A stretch of 64,000 nucleotides of DNA from NCBI GenBank assembly GCA_036852015.1, contig JAANDG010000376.1:1-64000 (forward strand), written 5' to 3'. Below, one piece after another: positions 12,111-22,305 of this stretch (positions within the stretch are counted from its first letter, which is position 1; every line of letters begins with the position of its first letter). Source of the stretch: Pelodera strongyloides. Taxonomy: Eukaryota > Nematoda > Chromadorea > Rhabditida > Rhabditidae. The position numbers and the translations under genes are program-made. The notes below the pieces were generated by a model. The model ran no database searches and was not told the origin of the DNA. It saw only the letters and a list, made by a program, of their open reading frames with translations.

Positions 12111-12440
12111 ATTAGGATGCTGTCAAAGTATTTTATCAAGTCGCCACCAATCGCAAGATCAAAATTTTTATTTGTTAAATTCAAATTCAAATTCTTTGTA
12201 ATAATTCAGTTTTTTTTCGACAATCGTTCTACAAATATCTTATCCTTGTCAATTTGCTCAAAACTATCTCAGCAAACGACAAAGTCACAAAGATGCGAAT
12301 TTCCTATATGTATATCCTAAAAAAAATTGGTGCCCGTCCTAAGCTTCAGACACCAAATTTACATAGGAGATGCGCATTATGCAAATTTCCCAAAGAGATA
12401 CAATACAATACGGCTTTAACATGTCATGGTCATGGTACGC

Positions 12441-12607
12441 TTATAAGATGAGCACAGTAAGGATGGCCATTGTAGGAAAGAGAATCGTGTTCGACTTGGC
12501 GTAGTTGCTAACTTCCTCCAAAGTAGTTACTGGGGTCGTAGTTGTCGTGGTTGTCGTCGTAGGCTTAGGCTTAGGCTTGGGCGGCGGGTTCGGACCAGAC
12601 ACAATCC
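12441..12607 (-). CDS. Last exon of a probable membrane-anchored protein with a threonine-rich stalk
   Basis: Reads from an acceptor (AAATTGTAG) at 12608 to TAA at 12441-12443. It encodes a lysine/proline stretch (PPPKPKPKP), a run of eight threonines, VTTLEEVSNYAKSNT, and a hydrophobic end (ILFPTMAILTVLIL). A mucin-like stalk followed by a hydrophobic tail with no cytosolic part is the layout of a GPI-anchored surface protein. Reading phase is 1. It can join either the exon at 13227-13282 or the one at 14183-14330. No family is recognised in the visible part, so the ectodomain is unidentified. Confidence 0.55.
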
Positions 12608-12773
12608 CTACAATTTATGTATTAAACAACACCACATAGCGTGCATCAAAATGAAATGCTGAAGAAAAAGTAGGAAGTAACTTGTCGTTGCTTAGCAAAG
12701 GTAACTTGATAATAAAATGATGCGAATATCAAGCGTAATGTATAATTTTGATTCGAAATCGAACGAATCCACC

Positions 12774-12907
12774 TTTAGGGCGCGTTCAGGATGCTCGTTC
12801 CGAAAGAAAAGCATGAAAAATTACTGGTTCGGGATCCTTTGCATGCTAATTCAGACAGTATTTTCGTCTTGCTTTCTCCGAACAAAGTCCATCCGGAACG
12901 CGCCCTA
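12774..12907. repeat. Palindromic element, GGGCGCGTTC family (copy 1)
   Basis: Ends TTTAGGGCGCGTTCAGGATG and the inverse CATCCGGAACGCGCCCTAA. Related copies are at 12960-13175, 14441-14706 and, interrupted, near 13326-13664. Confidence 0.8.
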
Positions 12908-12959
12908 AGACGTGTGATGCATCCCACGCCTTGCACACATCATCCAAACAAAAACAATA

Positions 12960-13175
12960 AAGGCGCATTCAAGATGGGCATTTCCTTCTTTTTCCGGAAA
13001 AGAAAAAGAAACCTTTTGGTTCGAGTTGGACCACCAGAAAAAAATGCAATGCACACACATGCAAATTATCGATTGATTTTTTACGGTATATTTCAATTTT
13101 CGGCAATTATTTTTTTCTCGGTGTCTATCTCGACCAACATTTTGTTTTCCGGAAAATGTCCATCTCGAATGCGCC
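12960..13175. repeat. Palindromic element, diverged GGCGCATTC relative (copy 2)
   Basis: Ends AGGCGCATTCAAGATGG and the inverse CCATCTCGAATGCGCC. It has the TTTTCCGGAAAA inner motif and no coding capacity. Confidence 0.65.
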
Positions 13176-13226
13176 ACAAGGGATTCGCACAGTAACTACA
13201 CTCTAAACTAAACATGAATAACTCAC

Positions 13227-13282
13227 CCTTTCCCACCCCCCATATAATCCCGCCCACTCCGTTGTAGTCGCCGTACCCCTTT
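13227..13282 (-). CDS. Possible internal exon of the stalked surface gene
   Basis: 56 nt between a CATTCAG acceptor (13283-13284) and a GTGAGT donor (13221-13226). It encodes a Gly/Tyr/Trp-rich peptide (KGYGDYNGVGGIIWGVGKG) that ends in the phase needed by the last exon at 12607. Splice signals are good, but there is no homology to confirm it, and its start phase does not match the putative first exon. Another exon would be needed between them. Confidence 0.35.
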
Positions 13283-13356
13283 CTGAATGAATATGCTCAA
13301 GCTCAAGAACACTCGGTACGAGTTTCGGGCGCGTTCTGGTTTCTTTCCGAAAACAT

Positions 13357-13541
13357 TTAAAGCAAAATACCGGCCGGTTTTTGAAACACATCGTGGACAA
13401 CTGAATTTTTACGTATTTGGTTACTCGAATTTGGCTCGATTTTTTATTCTAATTTACCGTTCATTTGCATAACTGCATAAGCTGCATGAGAATTCTGGTG
13501 CACTCGACGTGTTTCAAAAACCGGCCGGTATTTCGCTTTAA
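13357..13541. repeat. TTAA palindromic element, family 1 (copy e), nested
   Basis: TTAA on both sides with near-consensus CCGGCCGG termini. It splits a GGGCGCGTTC-family element whose left end is near 13326 and whose right end (CCCTAAAGCGCCCTAA) is near 13650-13664, giving a relative insertion order. Confidence 0.85.
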
Positions 13542-13802
13542 TGCATTCTACGGAAAGCGCACAATATTCAAGGAATTGGCTTCAGATTTTTGGCGGGAAA
13601 TAGTTTTGCTACTATGGTATAGGGTTCGGAACGTCTATCCCAAATCCCTAAAGCGCCCTAATGAATTAGAGTAATGTCCGAAAAAAATATTTCTCAATTC
13701 CATGCTTGCTTTTATTGCATCAGACGATATCAAAGTAAAGAACAGAAAACACATACACCTCCGGAGATCGGCCATCTGAAAAACTTTACATGTTAATACA
13801 AC

Positions 13803-14093
13803 GTGAAAATTGGCGTGCACGCGGCGTGGAAAAAAGTTACGTTCTGGTGTGCAAGTTGCTGGCCGTAACGTTGCCGCGTCGTGATGGAGTAAGGTTGCCG
13901 CTTGCGAGCCATACATTTGCGGCTTACACGCGGTGCTAACGCCATTTCGGGTTTGGCGTGCAAGCGGCGTGATAATGACTGGCAAGTTGCACACCATTTC
14001 CATTAGCGTGGAGTTTTGCACGGCACCACGTTGCCAAATGGAAATTGCACGCTGAAAGCTTACCGCTTGCACGCTCACTTTTGTCAGTGTAAG
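13803..14093. repeat. Element rich in GGCGTGCAAGCGGC / GTTGCCG words
   Basis: Contains several direct copies of a GGCGTGCAMGCGGCGTG...GTGCAAGTTGC block (near 13811 and 13963), with an inverse GCTTGCACGCTCACTTTTG at the right end. An open frame runs through it on the minus strand, but composition and repetition argue for a transposon-derived segment. Confidence 0.45.
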
Positions 14094-14182
14094 AACAAGA
14101 GCAAATTGTTAAACACAAACACTAAGGAGCAATAAAAAAACAGCGTACTTCCCTTGTGTACACCTATTCAACAAAACGATAC

Positions 14183-14330
14183 CTGAAATATTGTGCCAGG
14201 ATTTGTTTAGCACCATCGAATTGGCCGTAGGTGGCGCATTTTGATCAACCGATATTTTCGAAGTCGCCTTTTCATGCAAAGCAGAAGCCGACGGTTTGGA
14301 TAGAGACGCCTCGCTTATAGACAATGCCAT
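14183..14330 (-). CDS. Possible first coding exon, minus strand
   Basis: ATG at 14330 opens 49 codons (MALSISEASLSKPSASALHE...) ending in phase 1 at a CAG/GTATCG donor. It is Ser/Ala/Lys-rich, polar and has no signal peptide, which fits poorly with the GPI-type end at 12441. It may belong to another gene or be spurious. Confidence 0.25.
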
Positions 14331-14440
14331 AATTACAATTGAAATAAATGCCGAGTTCCTCTAAAATTTGAAATGGTATAAACAAATTAAAAATGAAGAA
14401 ATCGATGGGTAGAATTATGTTGTACACGGAGAACTCCACT

Positions 14441-14706
14441 TTTAGGGCGCGTTCGGGATTGATTTTCCGAAAGGAAACCAGACAAATTCATCGTTCGGGA
14501 TGGACATTTTGGAAACGTTCTAATGCTTGGAGAAAACAAAAAATACAGTATGAATTAGCATGGAAAAGAACAAATTTGCATGGTTTGCATGCTAATTCAT
14601 ACTGTATTTTTTGTTTTCTCCAAGCATTAGAACGTTTCCAAAATGTCCATCCCGAACGATGAATTTGCATAGTTTCCTTTCGGAAAATCAATCCCGAACG
14701 CGCCCT
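14441..14706. repeat. Near-perfect palindrome, GGGCGCGTTC family (copy 3)
   Basis: Arms of about 120 nt running from TTTAGGGCGCGTTCGGGATT inward are reverse complements with very few differences. The pivot is near 14578 (GCATGGTTTGCATGC). This is the best preserved copy in the window. Confidence 0.9.
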
Positions 14707-14870
14707 TACAACTGACCATAATTTTAGTTGACCTCAAAACACAATTTGATAGAAGCTCTTGTTTTCGTGATTTTTTGCAATAATATAACATAGCGTTCGC
14801 ATGCTAATTTTTACGCAAGTGATGCAGGATCCAGCCATAACTGGGCCTGAATCTTTATTCATCTTCGTTC

Positions 14871-15052
14871 TCAGGCGCGTAGCGCGGACATGCGAATCCG
14901 CGTCCGCGGGAAAGAGGTGGCTTTTGACATGTGAAAGGCGGAGGCAGGGCAGAAGTGAGGGCGGGTTTCTCTCTGTCTCGCGTTTCTCCGTGCAAATTTG
15001 CAATCTTTTACCGCGGACGCGGAAATTCGCATGTCCGCGCTGCGCGTCTGAG
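14871..15052. repeat. GC-rich inverted-repeat element
   Basis: TCAGGCGCGTAGCGCGGACA at the left and TGTCCGCGCTGCGCGTCTGA at the right are reverse complements. An inner CCGCGTCCGCGG block is also inverted. Single copy in the window. Confidence 0.75.
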
Positions 15053-15059
15053 GATTAGA

Positions 15060-16659
15060 AATAATCACTCTCCCATTTCGCTCAACTAGTTTAAAAAAAG
15101 GTAAAAGATAGGACTGTTCTTCAGGCAGTCCGCTCTGTTTTTAGTGTCTCCTCTTGTTTGTGCAGTTTTTTAAGTTAGCCACATATCTGGAATTTGTCCT
15201 TAAATACAATTTTTTATGCTTTTTCAGATGACCATGGCGGATTTCCGGAGGTGTCTGTGTTTTGATTTAGATATCTCTAAACAGTTTGTTATTATGCCTA
15301 AATAGTAATAAAGAACGAGCACCGAAGTGATAAATCTTTCTTCAGACATTGTTCTAATGTACTAGGGCGTTCTATGGGTGGACTTCCCGTCAGAAAAATC
15401 ATTGCGCTCTTGACACGGACGAAGTTGGCGTGTTAGCGGCAACGTTATGGCGACAATGACACGTGCGTGTTATGCGAGTCACGAGAAAAATTCAATAACA
15501 TTATCTTTGTTTTCCAACCGATATTTTCGCTATTTTTGGCTAACTGAAATATTTTTGGTGGGGGCAAAGTTGAATAAATTTCTTCACTTGAAAGCAATGA
15601 GACAAGTTGCTATTGGTAGTTTTCAGCAGAGCGAACAATGATTATAATGAAAAGTTGAAAACTAGAAGTGTGGGTTCGCGACTTCACTTCAGACTTTATT
15701 CTCCGGTGAATTTCGTTCCCTGGAAGACGGGCGTTCGCATTCCAACCCATTTTTATGGGGTTTCTAAGTATGCCAAAAACTGTGCGTTTTCCTTCCAATT
15801 TATCAATTGCAAAATAGTGTTCAAATCTACCGTAATTTTGCCACATCCGCACTATAGAAAATCCGCCATGAAAGCCATTTTTTGTTGAGCAAATGGTCCC
15901 GTGGCGATCGGTCGTAAAAACTGCCTGTAGATATTCTCGTGTAGTGCCAAGATACGGTAGATTTTTCGATAAATGGAAGGAAAATCGGTCATACTTGGAA
16001 ACCCCATAAGAGAAAAATGGTCTTTATACAAAACGGGCTTTCTCATTTCTTTCAGTACAAGAAAATGAAATACATCATTTCTTTCCGTACAAGAACTACA
16101 CATAGAGACGCGAATGTTATCAGAATCAGGGATGGGACCATTGGCATACTGTACATGTACAGCATAAACAAAAAACACGCACTTTGTTTGGGACTTGTCA
16201 ATTTGGAGTACTGTATATGGCACATATACAGTACTACCAAGGTACCAAGTACCAACACAAACAGTCGCACTTGTGATTGCAAGATCAGTTCATGGGGTTT
16301 GAAAGTATGCCGAAAAATGTGTCTTCGAAAAATGAGTCTTGGAACGATTTTATAATTACTCATGTTATATATTCATACTTAGTTCCAAACTACGGTACTT
16401 CGTGTACATACTTGCAAGGAATTGTTGCATACTTGCAAACCCCCATTAGTGGTTTTCCTGCGGCACACTGCACAATACGAATACCGATAGGAATCAGGAA
16501 TATGGTACAACATATAAACTGCTGCGTTACGCACACGGTACGATACGCCAAACCGAATGAATACGCTACAACACAAGATACGTACTACCGCCAAAAATAC
16601 TCCGCCAGACGACAATGTATCTCTCTGTATGGCACGATAGTAAGAAGACGCACATAATA
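15060..16659. other. No gene recognised
   Basis: Short overlapping open frames on both strands without convincing splice pairs or similarity. A motif near 15753 (ATGGGGTTTCTAAGTATGCC) recurs diverged at 16291 and inverted near 15990, so old repeats underlie part of it. Several short GTAC/TACTGTA palindromes lie at 16140-16240. Confidence 0.5.
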
Positions 16660-16993
16660 CACTGAGACCCGACGAGTTGCGCGCCGCGCCATTTCGGAAC
16701 ACAAAATGCGCGCCGCAAAGAAATGGGAAACAACATGCGCGCCGAATAGAAATGGGGCGCAAAATGCGCGCCGATCCGGTGCGGGAAACACTTTTCTTGG
16801 CTCGGCGCGCAAGTCGCGCCCCACATCATTTCCGCACATTTTCGGCAACGTTTTGGGGGTGTTTCCCGCAACAGTTTGGAGGTGTTTCCCGCACCAAAAC
16901 GGCAACCAGAGGCGGTGAAAAACTCTTTTCCGCGCGCATTAAATTCTTTTGCGGGAAACACCCCCAAACTGTTGCCGCGCGCAACTCTTGAGT
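16660..16993. repeat. GC-rich GTTGCGCGCCGC repeat family (copy 1)
   Basis: Built from short words (GCGCGCCGC, GTTTCCCGCA, AATGCGCGCC) in both orientations, with CGAGTTGCGCGCC at the left and GGCGCGCAACTC-type sequence at the right. The same words build 27168-27345 and 27526-27780. Open frames on both strands are by-products of the CG-rich words. Confidence 0.75.
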
Positions 16994-17904
16994 TACGTTG
17001 GACGATATGGAACCGAAAATGTACACGTATACCGCACTAAACCCAACCCGCTATATGCTGACACACTATTTGGGGTACGGTAGAGTACAACAGACAAGGC
17101 CCAAAGGTATAATACAGTACACATCAAACTCATCTCGTGACGTGACCAACAAAACTGAAATATACAGTACCCGTCGGCAGCAAATTCAACTAGTTTCGAT
17201 TACCGTATTGCATAACATAGCAATCAGCTTGTGTACAGCACCACGCACCACGTTTAGGTGTCTAGTGTGACCCATTCACGAAGTTCACACTTGCAGCACA
17301 GTAAATCCACACATAAACTTCACATTACATAACAAATACACCTTGGGCCTGCTGGCACAAAAAAAATTGTCGTTCGTGAGCCGAGTCAGCCCCTCCCCCA
17401 ATCAAAATCTTTATTATTCGGGGGGAGAGCAGTAGAGCCGCCGTCCCCCTCCACCGGGTGAGTCTAGATTTATTTATCGGTGAAGGGTGAAGGGGGTCTG
17501 TTCGGCAAGCAAAACACAAATCAAAACTCCGAGAAAACATTGCTTAGTTACATTCGACGTTCGATCCGTATCCAAAATGGCTCTGTTCGGTCGTCGAGCA
17601 ATCATTGGGCAGGAGAGCAGGTCAAGTCTGAAATAGCAATAAATTAGCGAAAAGTAATTATCGAAACTGATTTCAGAGTTCATGTAGAGCACACGAACCT
17701 TACTTATTTTAAAAACAAGGACATCGCTTGTAATTTGAAAGAACCGGGAGTGAGAGAATAGTAAGGTAAACACAGTGAGCACAATAAGAGCAACTCGCTG
17801 AAAACCGCACCAAAATAGTTTTTATGAACTGGGAACTAAGGGAGTGAGAGACATAGTGATAGTGCGAGCTGAGGGCTGAGAGCGACCACAGTGAGAGGCA
17901 CCGT

Positions 17905-18300
17905 ACCAAAGGAAGAGAGCGAATCAGTTCAGAAAAAGACAACTCAAGATTTCTAGATATCGAGCACAATGTATGTATGAATACGCCTTAGCCTTAGCAC
18001 CCCAGAATAACTGAGTCTTAGGTACTTACATAGTATGAAATTACCAAAGGAATAGAGCGAATGTAAGTTCAGTAAGTTCAGTTCAGAACAAGGCAAATCA
18101 AGATTTCTAGATAACGAGCACAATCTATGTATGAATACGCCTTAGCATCCCAAAATATCAGAGTCGCGGTACTTACATACCGTACCCAAGGAATAGAGCG
18201 AATGTAAGTTCAATTCAGAACAAGGCAAATCAATATTTCTATAGATATCGAGCACAACACAATGTATGAATACGCCTTAGCATCCCAAAATATCAGAGTC
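17905..18300. repeat. About 135-bp degenerate tandem repeat, three copies
   Basis: Each unit runs AAGGAATAGAGCGAATG, CAAGATTTCTAGATA, CGAGCACAATSTATGTATGA, ATACGCCTTAGC, CAGAGTC, GGTACTTACATA in order. Units 2 and 3 are most alike. Isolated fragments continue to about 19230. Confidence 0.75.
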
Positions 18301-18457
18301 ATTAAACAGAACGAAGAGAAGCCAGAGAGGAGCAATTTGCAAGTTGTACGAGAGAATGACAATGGAAAAAGCGCGCTAGTTAGCAATTACAGTAAGGTTA
18401 CTGATCTGGAGTGGGAGTTGTGGGACGCGGAGTTCCATGGAAGCGCGCCACATTCAG

Positions 18458-18541
18458 TGCCTATTTAAGTGCTGGTACGGAAACGCTATTTCGTTTCGCG
18501 TTCGTGTTGCGCGTTTTGACAGCTTACACATTCGCTTTAAG
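18458..18541. repeat. 3' fragment of family 2 TTAA element
   Basis: Matches the last 85 nt of the elements at 11768 and 61267 (TATTTAA...GGTAYGGAAACGCTA...CTTACACATTCGCTTTAA). Confidence 0.7.
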
Positions 18542-21500
18542 TAAGCAAAACAATGCCCGATTAGGTACTTACGTATCGACCAGAACGAATAGAGCAGAAG
18601 GTATGATAGATTAAGGTAAGTGTTAGTGAGAGTGTGAGAAACAGAATAGGGTGAATAGGCCCCAAGCCACAAAGAAAAAGAAATAGGCACATTGGAGACC
18701 GATGGTTCAGCTTCACACTTCATCTCACCATGTAGACAAGTCCAGGTCGAGGCCCGAGCGGGCCCGAGTAATGTGCTCGGCGTGACACCGACGTGCGCAC
18801 CGTACCAAAGGAGTAAGGATCAAGGATGGACCTTAGGAAATAAGAACCACTAATGGATGAGCATGAATGTACGCGTAGCGCGCTGGTCCACATTATGAAC
18901 CAAGATGAGGTTACAGCGAAGGTGAGCCAAAAAAGGAAAGCTGAACTAAACAGCGACAGTAACAGTTTATCACTACATTTCAAGTCAAGCCTAAATTTAG
19001 CACAACTAAAAAAAATATGTAAGAGATCAGATACAATTAGAGCGGTGCTGAATTGAAACTCAAGAACGCAAGGCTGCGTGGATGACGGAATAGAGCCTCC
19101 AAATAAAAAGGAAAGCAGGAAAGCTGTAGACAGTAGACCTGTTGTAGAGCGATTGTTGCTAAGCTCAACAATTTTACTTGATCGAGCACAATGAACAGGC
19201 GGTGGTTGCATACTTACCGCACCATAGGAATAGAGTTAATGATACGTCTTAAGCCTCAGGTCAGAAATTAGGAACTAGCCAAGGCAAGGCAAGGTTAGGG
19301 AGTCAGAATTCAGGAGAGTGTCCTAAATAAAAGCAAAGGTCAGTTGCCAAGCGTTTTAGCTATGGGGATTCCGCATCAGTAGAGATCGAATCGATCTCAA
19401 GTGAAATCCACCCAGGTGCCCAATTTCCCAGCAAGTAATGAGTAGAGTAAAGGAAGATCTATGAAGGCGCGTAACCTCAAAGCAAGGTTAGTAAACTAGT
19501 AAACAGGAAGGAAAACCGCACATAAGCAGAAATAGAAGATGGAATATGGAGGTGCAGATCGACAGAAGAGAAGTAGAGAATGAAGCAGAAATAAGTGCCC
19601 TTGGACATGACTATGACCTCATGACTGCGCAATAACAAAGTTCCGTGGTAAAACTAGTACCTGCTCCCTATCATAGACCGAGGAGGCACTGAGTTGTGAG
19701 AGAAACAGGAAAGGGTAGAGAGAGAAAGAAATGATACCCAGATAGAAACCAAAAAGAAACCGAATAAAGGTACCTGTAGCTAGCATCCCAGCATCCAATT
19801 CCGCGAGTCCGAGGTTCCAATTTGCAGTAAGGGTTCAGAATTCCGTTTCTCCTCTCATCAGTCTTGGGATGCATGTTCTATTCTATTATCGGTCGACTGT
19901 CATCTACACACCTTATGCATATTCTTGCTTGCAGAACCTAAGCGAGGAGACAATTTCCTGAAAAAAGGGGGTTAATAGTTTTTCAGGGTTATCAATTGAG
20001 ACGCTTTAAGTAATGAAGAACGAAACGAATGGGCGAAGATTGGAAACAATGGATCGACTACTAAAAACCACTGTACTAGAAGATAGCACCAACCAGTCAA
20101 TGCGTATAAAGCATACTGCTCGTATGGGATCTCGGCTCACTCAATAGTTCTCCTTTTTTCCCGCATTCCGGTGCGTGGATGCGTCCCATGTCTTCAAACC
20201 ATTCAGCCGGCGATCAAGTGCATAAAATAGCATAAAAAGTGCAAAGAAGCAATTCATAATCGCAAAACATGAGAAAAATTCAGGGTCACAGTTAATTAAT
20301 TTGTCTCTAATGACAGCAGCTTCTAATTTTACCCAGCAAAACACTAGTTCGTTCTGGAAAAAATGATTGCGGATTGTCCAACGTAGCATCATAATATGCC
20401 CTACCCAATTAAAAGAATTAACTATTCCATTCTAACTCTACTCACTCTACCATATGTGTGTGGTATAGTGGTATTATTCGTTACTTTCTACGATGGATGA
20501 TGGATGAAATAATTGAGTTTATGTGATTAATTGAATTTTGGAAGTGTTCACAAAAAAACCGGAACCAAACTGGCTGTGCAATTTCAAGAATAAGAAGACT
20601 AACATACTTGCATGCAATCTTTTTAGACCTTGGCCAGTTCATTTGACTCAGGCCCGCATAGGAATAATTTTCCGGCAATAACTAACATTACCAAGTGTAC
20701 TCTCGGATGCCTAGCAAATACAATAGACAACGAGACAAACCGACATACAGACTCGCCACATAACTGTGACACATTGCGACAATCCAGTCTTGTAAGACAA
20801 AATAAACCTCAAATGCCACCAATTCGCCTTTTCCGGATTTAAAGCTTGCTCTGCCCGCCAAAGACTAACCATCTCAAGTATTTTTCAGAATCTAATTCTC
20901 CACATCTCAAATGCATTCTACCGACCAAGTAACACAAATCGCTATACGCACATCCAAGAACACGGTAACCCTCACAGAGTGTCGGGCGAACCTGTCCGCC
21001 CGCTGCACCGGGTTAAACTATGCTTTTCCCCGCGCAGGTCCCGGGGGCTAACGCATAGCGGTCCCGTTATAGCTGACTACCTTTCGAGTAGCCAAGACCC
21101 GCCATCAAGTAGACCTCAACTGCTCTCTCAGAGTATTGGGGTGACCTGTAACCCCACCGGCCCGACCAGTTCAAGACAACTTGATAACGTAGCTATTTGG
21201 ATTACTCGGCCATGGTCGTGCATTTAATCAGCGGAGAACGCGAAACTGAGAAACCCCAAGACAATTGCTCTTAAACGAAAAGGCAAAGATTAAACCTGGA
21301 AAAGGTACTATTGGTGGCAATTGAACTCTATTAGTTTTGCAAAACAGACAGCCCGCGTTGTGCCAGAGGAGCGGGCCAGCCTGCAGATCAATTTGACAGG
21401 CTGGGTACTGTATTTCAGATATACAAGAATACACCCATTAATGCTGGGGTTGTAGGAAAACAAATCCACACGTTCCTTTTATCAAAGGTTGACCCAGATC

Positions 21501-21884
21501 ACAAAAGAAAACATGCCGTGTTTGTCATTTCATTATCGCAAATACACAATCAATTTAATCACGGTAAAAGATCTAACTCTAAACTCTAGCATCCTGTTTT
21601 CTTTTAAACGTCAAGTCACAAAAAACTTGCGCCTTGCGACTTTTTGTTGTTTGTTACGGAACTGAACTAAGCCTCACCACTGGGATGCATATAACATGAT
21701 CATCGCGCATTAAAAGCATATTTGAAAGGCGCCGCGCAAATATCAAGAAACATACGCATGCAAACGAACTAGCGCTCGAATGAAAATGAAAAGAAAGGAA
21801 TTTTCCGCACGCCTTAACAACGGTCTCAGTTTGACTCACTTTCTTAGCCACACACATAAGTTTAATTTAAACAAGACCAGCCTG

Positions 21885-22037
21885 GTTTCTTCTTCTTCAA
21901 AAAAAAATGGTAACTACCAAGTCCTTCTCATAATTGACAACGTGACCGTGGTCGTCCAGCTAGTTGTTGTAAACGGCGAGGTCATCCATGCAGACCCAGT
22001 TCTTTATCGATACGGCATGGATTCTCTAAACAAGTAA
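21885..22037 (+). CDS. Possible 3' exon of an unrecognised gene
   Basis: An open frame (NYQVLLIIDNVTVVVQLVVV...LYRYGMDSLNK) ends in TAA and is directly followed by AATAAAT. It has a coding-like hydrophobic/polar pattern but no recognised domain, and the upstream exon was not found. The TCTTCTTCTTCAAAAA tract before it is not a clean acceptor. Confidence 0.25.
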   Translation, partial: VSSSSKKNGNYQVLLIIDNVTVVVQLVVVNGEVIHADPVLYRYGMDSLNK

Positions 22038-22234
22038 TAAATATGGTAACATATAGGATGAACTTCGAGAAAGGAACGTAAAGATAAGTAGAAGGCAAAG
22101 ATCCCAAATATTTGAAAATTTCTGTCACAAAAATAATTGCGATGGCATTTTGGTATTTAGTTCGGCAGTGAAACAGTGTGCGGCAGCAGTTAATTTTAAT
22201 TTCGCACTAGGGAATTAAACAAAACTGAAATAGG

Positions 22235-22247
22235 CAACGTACCACTT
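22235..22247. repeat. Target-site duplication, copy 1
   Basis: CAACGTACCACTT, identical to 25889-25901 at the other end of the retrotransposon. Confidence 0.9.
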
Positions 22248-22305
22248 TGTTGTTGTTGTTGTTGCCGGAGGCAGCCAGCGTGGTTGATCATCCTCGCGAG
22301 ATGGG

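Larger units (their letters stand above)
17300..22234. other. Long gene-poor stretch
   Basis: Apart from the tandem units at 17905-18300, the family 2 fragment at 18458-18541 and one possible 3' exon near 21885-22035, no gene was found. A GC-richer patch at 20960-21200 has an open frame without similarity. Scattered fragments such as ACCAAAGGAATAGAG and GATCGAGCACAATG recur across 17.9-19.2 kb, so this looks like one decayed repetitive domain. Confidence 0.5.

Noticed and set aside
16566..16991. Long frames on both strands in the GC-rich repeat
   Set aside because: Word repetition (GCGCGCC, TTTCCCGC) explains the lack of stops, and the same words recur at 27.2-27.8 kb without conserved frame.
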